Positions 1 through 6,229 are shown, numbered from the stretch's first letter. The stretch: 7,477 nucleotides of DNA from CAYUCJ01 sp049282265 (GCA_049282265.1 JBAPTR010000124.1:1-7477), one strand, 5' to 3'. Notes: a model not told the origin generated them from the letters alone. Made by a program: numbers and translations.

Positions 1-2
1 AT

Positions 3-662
3 CCCGAAAAGCTCGAACAAACGATCATGGCGGTTCACAAGCTCGGATGGCAGGTGTCCATCCATGCCATAGGTGACCTCACTATCGAGACAGCCATCGG
101 GGCCCTCGAAAAGGCAAATGCCTTGAAAGGCATACAAAATGTGCGGCCCCGCATCGAGCACTGCGTCATGGTTACCCCTCCGATGATAGAGCGAATCAGG
201 CGTCTGGGCATCATAGTCATCCCCCAGCCCGGGTTTATCTGGGGATTGGGTGATAGTTATATTAACCAGCTGGGTTCGGAAAGGGCATCCCAAACCAAGC
301 CCTTCAGAACACTGCTGGACAACCGTATCCCTATGGCGTTCAGTTCCGACCGGCCGGTGATCGACGGGGCCCCCCTTCTCGGCATCCATGCCGCTGTGAA
401 CCAGAAGACCATGTCCGGCCGGGATTATGCGCTCTCGGAAAGGATAACGGTCGAAGAAGCGCTGCGCTGCTATACCCTGAACGGGGCCTTTACCACCTTT
501 GAGGAAAATATCAAAGGGTCGATTAAAGCCGGGAAACTGGCGGACCTGGTCGTTCTGTCCGAGGACCCCCGATCAGTGGCTCACGATAAAATAAAAGATA
601 TTCAGGTAGTTGCAACCATGGTGGGCGGTGAATTTGCGTATGATACGGAAGTCGGGAAATGA
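3..662 (+). CDS. YtcJ-type amidohydrolase (amidohydrolase 3 family), C-terminal part
   Basis: This is the C-terminal portion (about 219 codons) of a metal-dependent amidohydrolase. The frame is open to the window's left edge, and family alignment runs through the ATG at 27, so that Met is internal and the true start lies outside. Visible motifs in family order are HAIGD (metal-ligand His on a TIM-barrel strand), RIEHC (second His), SSDRPV (catalytic Asp strand), a TLNGA segment, and the closing beta-domain GSIKAGKLADLVVLSEDP. Family members hydrolyse C-N bonds of amides, imides or N-formyl compounds in the cytoplasm, and their substrates are often unknown. Full-length members are about 500-570 residues, so more than half is missing here. 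The stop overlaps the next gene's ATG (ATGA), which implies translational coupling with the ABC ATPase and perhaps hydrolysis of an imported solute. The family call is firm; the substrate is not inferable. Confidence 0.9.
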   Translation, partial: PEKLEQTIMAVHKLGWQVSIHAIGDLTIETAIGALEKANALKGIQNVRPRIEHCVMVTPPMIERIRRLGIIVIPQPGFIWGLGDSYINQLGSERASQTKPFRTLLDNRIPMAFSSDRPVIDGAPLLGIHAAVNQKTMSGRDYALSERITVEEALRCYTLNGAFTTFEENIKGSIKAGKLADLVVLSEDPRSVAHDKIKDIQVVATMVGGEFAYDTEVGK

Positions 663-1429
663 GCGAGAATAATTTTTTGTCCATTGATTCCGTCTCCATG
701 CGCTTTGGGGGGCTTCAGGCGCTTGACCAGGTCTCCTTTGATGTCGCCGAAGGTCAGATATACAGCCTGATCGGCCCGAACGGGGCTGGCAAGACCACGA
801 TGTTCAACTGCATCACCCGCTTTTACACGCCCCAGGGCGGTCGCATTTCGTTTTGCGGCAATGATCTGCTCGCTCTGAAGCCGGACCATATCTGTGCCAT
901 TGGTATCACGCGGACTTTTCAGAATATCGAGTTGTTTCCGAAGTTGTCGGTAAGCCAGAATATCCTGATCGGCCTTTACAGTCATTTCAACTACGGTTTG
1001 ATGGGTTCCTTTTTTCGGACAGGGAAAGTGAAGCGTGAAGAGCGGAGACACCGGAGACGGGCCGAAGAGATCATGGAATTTCTCGGTCTCATGCCGTACC
1101 AGGATCAGCGGGTATCTAGTTTTCCCTTTGCGCAGCAGAAACTTGTCGAGTTGGGACGGGCCCTGGTGACCGACCCCAAGCTGATTCTCCTGGATGAACC
1201 CGCTTCTGGGATGAACCAGGAGGAAAAAGATATGCTGGCCCGCATCATTTCCGAGACGGGGTCGGGCCTGAACAAGACCGTACTCCTGGTCGAGCATGAC
1301 ATGGATTTTGTCATGAAAATATCCGAGAGAATATGTGTCCTGAACTTCGGGGAAAAATTAGCCGAAGGAACGCCGGAGGAGATCGGGAAGAATCCCCGGG
1401 TGATTAAGGCTTATCTGGGGGCGGCATGA
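659..1429 (+). CDS. livG: LivG-like HAAT-family ABC transporter ATP-binding protein
   Basis: This is a 256-residue cytoplasmic ATPase of the branched-chain amino acid type (HAAT) importer family, of normal LivG length. Walker A is GPNGAGKTT (residues 39-47), the Q-loop is TFQN (Q88), Walker B is LILLDEP (175-181, catalytic E180), the H-loop is H213 in LVEHDM, and the tail GTPEEIGKNPRVIKAYLGAA is typical of LivG rather than LivF. The long insert after the Q-loop (about residues 105-135) is also LivG-like. The signature region reads FPFAQQK (155-161), where LivG proteins usually have LPYGQQ, so the usually invariant Gly is Ala158. The start overlaps the upstream amidohydrolase stop. HAAT ATPases work with LivF, two permeases and a periplasmic binding protein; none is in this window, and where livF might follow there is only hydrolase and transposon debris. 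Substrates of this family range from amino acids to amides and urea, so leucine transport should not be assumed. Confidence 0.88.
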   Translation: MSENNFLSIDSVSMRFGGLQALDQVSFDVAEGQIYSLIGPNGAGKTTMFNCITRFYTPQGGRISFCGNDLLALKPDHICAIGITRTFQNIELFPKLSVSQNILIGLYSHFNYGLMGSFFRTGKVKREERRHRRRAEEIMEFLGLMPYQDQRVSSFPFAQQKLVELGRALVTDPKLILLDEPASGMNQEEKDMLARIISETGSGLNKTVLLVEHDMDFVMKISERICVLNFGEKLAEGTPEEIGKNPRVIKAYLGAA

Positions 1430-1435
1430 AAAATA

Positions 1436-1522
1436 TTGGAAAGGGAGAGCAGTGTCGCCATCCCCATGAGTGACAGGATTTCCATCGATGCGGATATTTT
1501 CAGGCCGGCCGGAACGGTATAG
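1436..1522 (+). pseudogene. N-terminal scrap of a CocE/NonD-family hydrolase
   Basis: A short reading frame running to a TAG at 1520 encodes ESSVAIPMSDRISIDADIF and RPAGTV. It matches residues 18-39 of the intact hydrolase at 4190. By hand count, 1445-1510 against 4241-4306 is 55 of 66 bases identical, and 18 of 22 residues. Many differences are at third positions, so this looks like a diverged, once-coding paralogue rather than a recent copy. It lacks the first 14-17 residues and everything after residue about 39. No start with a ribosome binding site serves it. It lies in the same frame as the ABC gene, just past that gene's stop. It marks a deletion or recombination junction behind livG. 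Confidence 0.75.
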
Positions 1523-1535
1523 CCTTTGAGGATCG

Positions 1536-1552
1536 CTCGGGCAGAGCCCGAG
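1536..1552 (+). terminator. GC-rich hairpin, terminator-like
   Basis: CTCGGGC (1536-1542) and GCCCGAG (1546-1552) form a perfect 7-bp stem with a 3-base AGA loop. It is followed by GTTTAATTAT, a weak T-tract. A second, AT-only stem follows directly (TTTAATT 1554-1560 with AATTAAA 1567-1573). The position, 100 bases after the ABC gene and before the transposon remnant, suits transcription termination of the amidohydrolase-livG unit. The T-run is poor, so this is a moderate call. Confidence 0.4.
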
Positions 1553-1572
1553 GTTTAATTATAAGCAATTAA

Positions 1573-1886
1573 AGATACTGTATTGAACTTAAAAAGCCAG
1601 AGACATTTGTTGATGATCCCATCACAGACATCTTGCGAAGCGGAGCCAGGAAGCTTTTAGCCGAAGCCGTTGAAGCAAAGATCGAACTTTTTTGTCCCAA
1701 TATGGGGAACTTAAAAACGTTCAAGGACGAAAAAAAATTACTCGAAATGGCTATCTCTCTGAGCGCGAAATTCAAGCGGGCGTCGGCCCGGAAAAGATGG
1801 ATACATCTGTATCATCCTAAATGGCTGATACTATAAAGGGAGTTAAATTCGTCAATGGAGTCGAGGAAATGAGGAACGCCGCCTAA
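1573..1886 (+). pseudogene. IS256-family transposase remnant, internally deleted and frameshifted
   Basis: Three short open stretches together resemble the two ends of an IS256 (mutator-type) transposase. The first (about 1573-1691) reads KKPETFVDDPITDIL then RSGARKLLAEAVEAKIE, the family's N-terminal region. At six T's (1688-1693) the homologous frame shifts by -1 and continues FLSQYGELKNV ... RNGYLSEREIQAGVGP (to 1790). The family's DDE catalytic core is then missing. From about 1792, KRWIHLYHPKW, and after another shift ADTIKGVKFVNGVEEMRNAA (to the TAA at 1884), match the conserved C-terminal tail. IS256 transposases are about 400 residues, so roughly 300 are lost. No catalytic residue remains and the product cannot be active. 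CATGCACAACCCTTGACC (1892-1909), right after the stop, resembles an IS256-type right terminal repeat. No matching left copy was found. Confidence 0.8.
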
Positions 1887-1932
1887 TTTTTCATGCACAA
1901 CCCTTGACCATGAGTCGTCGCACAACGACAGT

Positions 1933-1941
1933 GAGGAGGAG
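1933..1941 (+). promoter_or_regulatory. Ribosome binding site choosing the TTG start at 1947
   Basis: GAGGAGGAG sits 5 bases before TTG at 1947, a good Shine-Dalgarno distance. The in-frame ATG at 1956 is 14 bases away and less well placed. This supports initiation at TTG, adding three residues; the difference is minor. Confidence 0.6.
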
Positions 1942-1946
1942 ACACA

Positions 1947-3695
1947 TTGGCAGACATGACCAAAGAGTGGAGAGAGGTACAGAACTTTCAAGACGAAAAA
2001 ATTGAGGTCATCTTCCGGAAAGCAAGGCCGATTGAAGAGTCCAAAGGCCGATGTCCACCGTTAGCGCCGGGAGTGACCGTCAAGGACGGCATTCGCTATG
2101 AGCGGGATGTTGCCCTGCGGCTACGCGATGGAATCACCATCTACACCGACATCTACCGCCCGGACGGCGCTACAGACGTGCCCGCCATCGTGGCCTGGAG
2201 TCCCTACGGAAAACGTGCTGGCTATGCCGGCCAGACAGATGTCCCAGGCGTGCCCACCGGGACCTTCTCTGAAATGGCGAAGTTCGAGGGTCCCGACCCG
2301 GCCTACTGGTGCCACTATGGATACGCGGTGATTAATCCTGATGCGCGTGGCGCTGGCAACTCCGAAGGTGACATACTTCAATATGGCTCGACTGAAGGCC
2401 GCGACTGCTACGACTTGGTCGAGTGGGTGGCGGCGCAAGAATGGAGCAACGGAAAGGTCGGCATGTCGGGCAGTTCGTGGCTGGCTATCATCCAGTGGTT
2501 CGCTGCTGCGGAACAGCCACCCCATCTCGCCTGCATCGCACCCTGGGAGGGGAGGGCTGATTCCTACCCCCAGGGAGGCGTGCCAGAGTATGGCTTTGCT
2601 GGCGCTTTGATTGAGTCAGGTATGATTTGTGGGAACGGACGGGTCGAAGACAGAGTTGCCATGTCCCTTGAGTATCCTCTTATGAATGGCTACTGGGAGG
2701 ACAAGAGACCTAAGTTTGGGAAGATCGAGGTCCCTGCGTACATCACGGCTGGTTGGAGCCATTTCCATTTACACGGATCTATCGAGGGATTTAGGCGGAT
2801 TTCCTGCCCCCACAAATGGCTCCGAGTCCATCGGGATTTTGAGTGGCCCGATTATTATACTCCTCAGAACTTGGAAGACCTGCGGCGCTTCTTCGACCGC
2901 TATCTGAAGGGCATAAGAAATGGCTGGGAGCTTACGCCCATGGTACGAATGGACGTGATGGACATGGGCGAGATTGATTACCAGTTGAGACGCCCGGAAA
3001 AAGAGTTCCCTCTTGCTCGAACGCGCTATGAAAAGCTTTTCCTTGATGCAAGCGCGGGCCAACTCTCGCCCGAACCTGTCGCACAGGAGTCTGCGGTCAG
3101 CTACGAATCCGCGAAAGGACTGACGACGTTTTGCCTTAAGTTCAATAAGGATACCGAGATAACTGGCTACATGAAGCTGCGCTTGTGGGTAGAGGCTGAC
3201 GGAGCGGATGATATGGACCTTTTCGTGGCAGTTCAGAAGCTGGACGACAAAAGCGAATTCGCCCCAACACTCGTTTTAGGGCAGCCCCATCCTGGCGCTC
3301 CCGGCTTATTGCGTGTCTCGCACCGCGAGCTTGATGAGGAGCGCTCAACTCCGTTTGAACCGGTCCACACTCATCGTCGAGAGCAACTGCTGCAGCCAGG
3401 GGAGGTGGTCCCGGTAGAGATCGATATCTGGCCCACGAGCAAGTTCTGGCACGCGGGCGAGCAAATTCGTGTCGTGGTGTCCGGCCACTACATACGGGAG
3501 CCAGGGTGGTTCGAGCATTTTACCTGGGCTTTGCGTAACCGGGGGCAGCACATTATCCACACGGGCGGGAGATATGACTCACATCTCCTTGTGCCGGTAA
3601 TTCCCCGCCGTTCTATCGTAATAGACGAGGCGCAGATGAACGTCGGGGTAGGGGCAATGCTGAGTGGCTCAAGGCGCTCCGAGTCTGGCCATTAA
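1947..3695 (+). CDS. CocE/NonD-family (X-Pro dipeptidyl-peptidase S15-like) hydrolase
   Basis: This 582-residue alpha/beta-hydrolase has no evident signal peptide. The first domain (about residues 45-355) carries RLRDGITIYTDIYRP, PAIVAWSPYGKR, the oxyanion-side motif PDARGAGNSEG (131-141), and the nucleophile elbow GSSWLA (175-180, Ser177) within VGMSGSSWLAIIQW, aligning with the cocaine esterase elbow GVSYLG. DLRRFFDRYLKGIRNGW (311-327) closes that domain. A C-terminal beta-sandwich (about 365-565) like the PepX_C domain follows, ending DSHLLVPVIP. Relatives cleave esters or amides, such as cocaine, cephalosporin side chains or X-Pro peptides; the substrate here is unknown. By eye, the cocaine esterase Asp (in GWYD) is His272 in GWSHFHLHG, and the GPWSH histidine motif is replaced by RVHRDFEW. 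The gene begins 60 bases after the IS256 remnant and is followed by a minus-strand IS remnant, so it appears to stand alone. It is only distantly related to the second hydrolase at 4190. Confidence 0.88.
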   Translation: MADMTKEWREVQNFQDEKIEVIFRKARPIEESKGRCPPLAPGVTVKDGIRYERDVALRLRDGITIYTDIYRPDGATDVPAIVAWSPYGKRAGYAGQTDVPGVPTGTFSEMAKFEGPDPAYWCHYGYAVINPDARGAGNSEGDILQYGSTEGRDCYDLVEWVAAQEWSNGKVGMSGSSWLAIIQWFAAAEQPPHLACIAPWEGRADSYPQGGVPEYGFAGALIESGMICGNGRVEDRVAMSLEYPLMNGYWEDKRPKFGKIEVPAYITAGWSHFHLHGSIEGFRRISCPHKWLRVHRDFEWPDYYTPQNLEDLRRFFDRYLKGIRNGWELTPMVRMDVMDMGEIDYQLRRPEKEFPLARTRYEKLFLDASAGQLSPEPVAQESAVSYESAKGLTTFCLKFNKDTEITGYMKLRLWVEADGADDMDLFVAVQKLDDKSEFAPTLVLGQPHPGAPGLLRVSHRELDEERSTPFEPVHTHRREQLLQPGEVVPVEIDIWPTSKFWHAGEQIRVVVSGHYIREPGWFEHFTWALRNRGQHIIHTGGRYDSHLLVPVIPRRSIVIDEAQMNVGVGAMLSGSRRSESGH

Positions 3696-3729
3696 GGCCC
3701 TATTGGACAGAAGGGTATGGGCGGCCTTA
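3693..3729 (+). terminator. Inverted repeat at the hydrolase stop, possible terminator
   Basis: TAAGGCC (3693-3699, including the stop codon) pairs perfectly with GGCCTTA (3723-3729) around a 23-base loop. The following bases, GGGCATACGCAAAAATT, contain no T-tract, so intrinsic termination is doubtful. It could equally be an edge of the neighbouring IS remnant. Confidence 0.25.
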
Positions 3730-3744
3730 GGGCATACGCAAAAA

Positions 3745-4030
3745 TTAATTCACATTTTTCAACGGACTAATGGAGTAGTTCCAGTTTTGGCGTTGGATGT
3801 AATGCTTTAGATTAATTTTCTTCAACTGTTTATCACAAATGCGAATGCCCTCTTGATACTGTTTCGTATGAAGGGCCGCACGGATATTAAGGCCAGCTGA
3901 AGTTTTGGTTGTCCGTATAAATTTCAACACGGTTTCATAGTCGGTCAAAGGATGGGCCGCCCAGTTATCAAAACATTCGGTGCTCGATCGGGTTCCATTT
4001 TGACGCCCCTGGAGGATAATGGCACACTTA
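3745..4030 (-). pseudogene. ISAzo13-type transposase remnant (C-terminal, frameshifted)
   Basis: Read on the minus strand, one frame (4027 down to about 3971) gives VCHYPPGASKW then NPIEHRMF and stops at TGA (3970-3968). One base along, the next frame continues FDNWAAHPLTDYETVLKFI, then RTTKTSAGLNIRAAL, TKQYQEGIRICD and QRQNWNYSISP, ending at the TAA at 3747-3745. This order (PPG-SKWN-IEHR, then NW..PLT.YE, TT.T.GL, G....D, WNY.I.P) is that of the C-terminal end of ISAzo13-family DDE transposases. In the NPIEHRMF frame a TAA lies at 4030-4028, and beyond about 4040 no similarity is visible. About 100 residues survive of a protein usually several hundred long. The element is dead: truncated at its N-terminus and frameshifted near 3970. 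It lies opposite to the hydrolase genes and occupies most of the gap between them. Confidence 0.75.
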
Positions 4031-4069
4031 CAGTTTGAAACGGCTATAACCTTTAGAATTCAATCAATG

Positions 4070-4144
4070 TTCACGCAAAGACGCCACCAGGCCCGCAAGG
4101 ATAAAAGAATCAATTTTTTGGTGTCTTTGCGCCTTTGCGCGAAG
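4070..4144. repeat. Imperfect inverted repeat with CTTTGCGC tandem
   Basis: The left arm, TTCACGCAAAGACGCCACCA (4070-4089), is roughly the reverse complement of the right arm (4119-4144), which reads TGGTGTCTTTGCG then CCTTTGCGCGAA. The right arm contains CTTTGCGC twice in tandem (4125-4132 and 4133-4140). The arms are separated by about 29 bases. From memory, GCAAAG-GCGCAAAG sequences of this kind recur between genes in many environmental bacterial genomes. It is probably a dispersed intergenic repeat able to form a stem-loop in RNA or DNA. It lies 45 bases upstream of the next gene's start. Confidence 0.6.
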
Positions 4145-4176
4145 TAATTCTTACCCATTAATGAATCATTCCGGAA

Positions 4177-4183
4177 AAGGAGG
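4177..4183 (+). promoter_or_regulatory. Strong ribosome binding site for the hydrolase at 4190
   Basis: AAGGAGG lies 6 bases before the ATG at 4190, a near-ideal Shine-Dalgarno site that fixes this start. No convincing sigma-70 promoter was found upstream. Confidence 0.7.
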
Positions 4184-4189
4184 ATCTTT

Positions 4190-5917
4190 ATGTTTGGCAA
4201 GACCTGGGAAACATCGGAGAGGCAATATGGCATTATCAAGGAGAGCAGTGTGTCCATCCCCATGAGTGATGGAATTTCCATAGATGCCGATGTTTTTAGA
4301 CCGGACAGTGATGAAAAATTCCCGGCCCTTCTGGGAGCCCACCCCTATGAAAAAAAATTACAGACCGATGCCATGATGCCACAAGGTCTAAACATGGCCA
4401 ACGGGGGTATTGAGGCCGGGGATTCCAATTTTTATGTCCGCCGCGGGTATGCCCATATTATCGCCAGCAACCGCGGATCGGGGAAATCGGGCGGCATATA
4501 CACCAACTACGGCCCTAGGGAAGTCCGAGACACCTGTGAAATCATCGAATGGATTGCCGGACAGCCCTGGTGTGATGGCAACGTAGGCATGTTCGGTGTT
4601 TCCGCTTTTGCAGTGTCGCAGCAGCAGGTCGCCACCCTGAAGCCGCCTCACCTCAAGGCGCTTTTTACCCCCTTTGGATACACCGACTTCTACCGGGACA
4701 AATTTTATCACGGCGGCATCCTTTCCCACGCCTTTATGCAGGGCTGGACAACGACCATTGATAATTTCAGATACGAGAGCTGGTGCCTTGGAAACTGGGG
4801 TGAGCAGAAATACAGGGACGCCATCGCCCGAGCCCTCGATGATGATGAAATTCTCGCGATACCCTATCTCGCGGGGGCCCTCCGGGCGCCTGAAGTCCCC
4901 CGCAATGCCCTCATCGTGGACATCATCCTCAATGACCTGGACGGGTCCTATTTTGAAGAGCGCAGTGTGGATTATTCCAAAAACCCGGAAGTCCCAGCCT
5001 ACCTTGGCGGCGGCTGGGGCATGTACGGGTTGCACCTGCCCGGGGCATTCCGAAGCTGGGAAAACTGGAAAGGCCCCAAAAAAATGATCGTCGGGCCGCC
5101 CATTTATCTAGACAGGCCGCTTTACCAGTATGCCTTTGAATCCCTGCGCTGGTTCGATTACTGGTTAAAGGGTATTGAAAACGGCGTGATGGAAGAGCCC
5201 CCCGTCAAACTATTTGTCATGGGAACGGGAGAATGGCGTTTTGCCGACGAATGGCCACTGCCCGAGGCCAGATGGACGCCCTTTTACCTCCACGAGAAAG
5301 GCCTGCTGAGTGAGCACGAGTTCTGGCCGAATGAGGGATATACGAGCTTTGAGGATTCATTCATGAATCGTGAGGGGCTTTGCTTCTCAACGCCGTCACT
5401 GATCGAGGATACAGAGGTCATCGGACCCATGGTTTTGAATATGTACGCCTCATCGACCGAGAGCGAGGTGTTATGGTTCATCAGCCTCTGGGACATCGTT
5501 CCGGAAGGCTATGAAACAATGCTGACGCGTGGCTGGCTGCGGGGCTCCCAGAGAATGCTGGACCCGGAAAGATCCAGGAAATGGCAACCCTACCACCTGC
5601 ACACGAAACGCGACCTCCTCGTACCCAATGAAATATATGCATTCAACATAGAAATCAGGCCCATTGCCAAGCTCTTCAAAATGGGCCACCGGATCGGTCT
5701 GAGGGTTAAATGCGTTGATGACGAAAAACCGGGGTCATTCAGGGAAGCCGTCGGCCAGGGTCACCTCTGGCGGCAGTCCGGCTCTCGGGTGACGGTTTAC
5801 CACGATGCAGACCACCCCTCTCACCTATTGCTACCCATTACGAAGGGAAATATCATCGGAACCTACATGTCTGGAGGGAAAACCTCCTCGGAGTTCTTTC
5901 CTTACCGGAAGTTCTGA
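4190..5917 (+). CDS. CocE/NonD-family hydrolase, second subfamily
   Basis: This 575-residue protein has a full CocE/NonD fold and no signal peptide. The N-terminal strand motif is IPMSDGISIDADVFRP (23-38), followed by FPALLGAHPYEK, then RGSGKSGG (95-102). The nucleophile elbow is GVSAFA (136-141, Ser138) in VGMFGVSAFAVSQQQ, matching the esterase elbow GVSYLG with its last Gly changed. WFDYWLKGIENGVMEEPPVK (321-340) closes the hydrolase domain. A PepX_C-like beta-sandwich follows from about 365, ending HPSHLLLPITKG. By eye, neither the cocaine esterase Asp motif (GWYD, here GWGM, 275-278) nor its GPWSH histidine motif (here GPPIYLD, 302-308) is present. The enzyme is probably an ester or amide hydrolase, but a changed triad or a non-classical activity is possible. 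Ribosome binding site and ATG are excellent. Its N-terminus is duplicated as a scrap at 1436-1522, so a paralogue once lay behind livG. Confidence 0.87.
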   Translation: MFGKTWETSERQYGIIKESSVSIPMSDGISIDADVFRPDSDEKFPALLGAHPYEKKLQTDAMMPQGLNMANGGIEAGDSNFYVRRGYAHIIASNRGSGKSGGIYTNYGPREVRDTCEIIEWIAGQPWCDGNVGMFGVSAFAVSQQQVATLKPPHLKALFTPFGYTDFYRDKFYHGGILSHAFMQGWTTTIDNFRYESWCLGNWGEQKYRDAIARALDDDEILAIPYLAGALRAPEVPRNALIVDIILNDLDGSYFEERSVDYSKNPEVPAYLGGGWGMYGLHLPGAFRSWENWKGPKKMIVGPPIYLDRPLYQYAFESLRWFDYWLKGIENGVMEEPPVKLFVMGTGEWRFADEWPLPEARWTPFYLHEKGLLSEHEFWPNEGYTSFEDSFMNREGLCFSTPSLIEDTEVIGPMVLNMYASSTESEVLWFISLWDIVPEGYETMLTRGWLRGSQRMLDPERSRKWQPYHLHTKRDLLVPNEIYAFNIEIRPIAKLFKMGHRIGLRVKCVDDEKPGSFREAVGQGHLWRQSGSRVTVYHDADHPSHLLLPITKGNIIGTYMSGGKTSSEFFPYRKF

Positions 5918-6229
5918 TGATCCGAATCACGCAGAAATCGCTCGATTGTTTATTGTCTGTTGTCGGTGGTATTAAAACATTCATGGCGAATTCATTAAAC
6001 TTTAGACACCATCCGGTCATGGTGGTTAACGCGTTTATCATCGAAAGCGGAACGCTATAAGTTACAACGCGCAAGGAAAAATGGTTGTCGCCTTGAGGCG
6101 TCAATACCATCTTTAAACAATCATGTTCATCTGAGCAGCGCGGCGTTCCGGCTTCTGAACGCCTGCTTCCGACTTCTTCCAAATGGAGTTTTGTCTCAAT
6201 GATAGTGGGGCTCTACGAATATCTGGCGC
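5918..6229. other. Gene-poor spacer before the M20 amidohydrolase
   Basis: No recognisable gene is seen here on either strand. A 47-codon plus-strand frame starts with ATG at 5917, overlapping the hydrolase stop (TGATG), and ends at 6060. It has no known motif and is probably chance. CACCAT (6007-6012) and ATGGTG (6019-6024) form a small stem. TTGTTT (5946-5951) and TATTAA (5970-5975), 18 bases apart, are a weak promoter-like pair. A stronger hairpin lies at 6142-6163 and is listed separately. Confidence 0.5.
6142..6163 (+). other. Hairpin in the leader of the M20 gene
   Basis: GGCGTTC (6142-6148) and GAACGCC (6157-6163) make a perfect 7-bp stem with an 8-base loop. Bases AGCA (upstream, past a 4-base bulge) and TGCT can extend it. 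No T-tract follows, so it is not an obvious terminator. It could terminate weakly behind the hydrolase gene, act in the leader of the next gene, or be a repeat remnant. Confidence 0.35.

Noticed and set aside
27..29. ATG as the start of the amidohydrolase
   Set aside because: The frame is open upstream to the window edge and the preceding residues (PEKLEQTI) fit the family, so this Met is internal.
602..1297. Minus-strand open frame of 231 codons
   Set aside because: It lies opposite the ABC ATPase, whose motifs are clear, and its translation has no recognisable domain; it is an antisense shadow.
1426..1473. 15-codon frame from the ATG overlapping the ABC stop
   Set aside because: It encodes no recognisable peptide and runs out of frame through the hydrolase scrap; at most it is a leftover livF-type start.
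4035..4059. Possible promoter TTGAAA / TAGAAT upstream of the hydrolase at 4190
   Set aside because: The spacing is only 13 bases, too short for a sigma-70 promoter, and the site lies at the edge of a transposon relic.
4060..4281. Minus-strand open frame of 73 codons
   Set aside because: It is a translation of the CTTTGCGC inverted repeat and the antisense of the hydrolase start; frames of this type come from the repeat itself.
4388..5035. Minus-strand open frame of 215 codons
   Set aside because: It is antisense to the second CocE-family gene and shows no family motif.
5917..6060. 47-codon frame overlapping the hydrolase stop (TGATG)
   Set aside because: The overlap is of the translational-coupling type, but no motif, membrane segment or known family was seen and the length is easily reached by chance.
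5853..6182. Minus-strand open frame of 109 codons across the spacer
   Set aside because: It overlaps the end of the hydrolase gene, has no recognisable motif, and its sequence looks like translated non-coding DNA.
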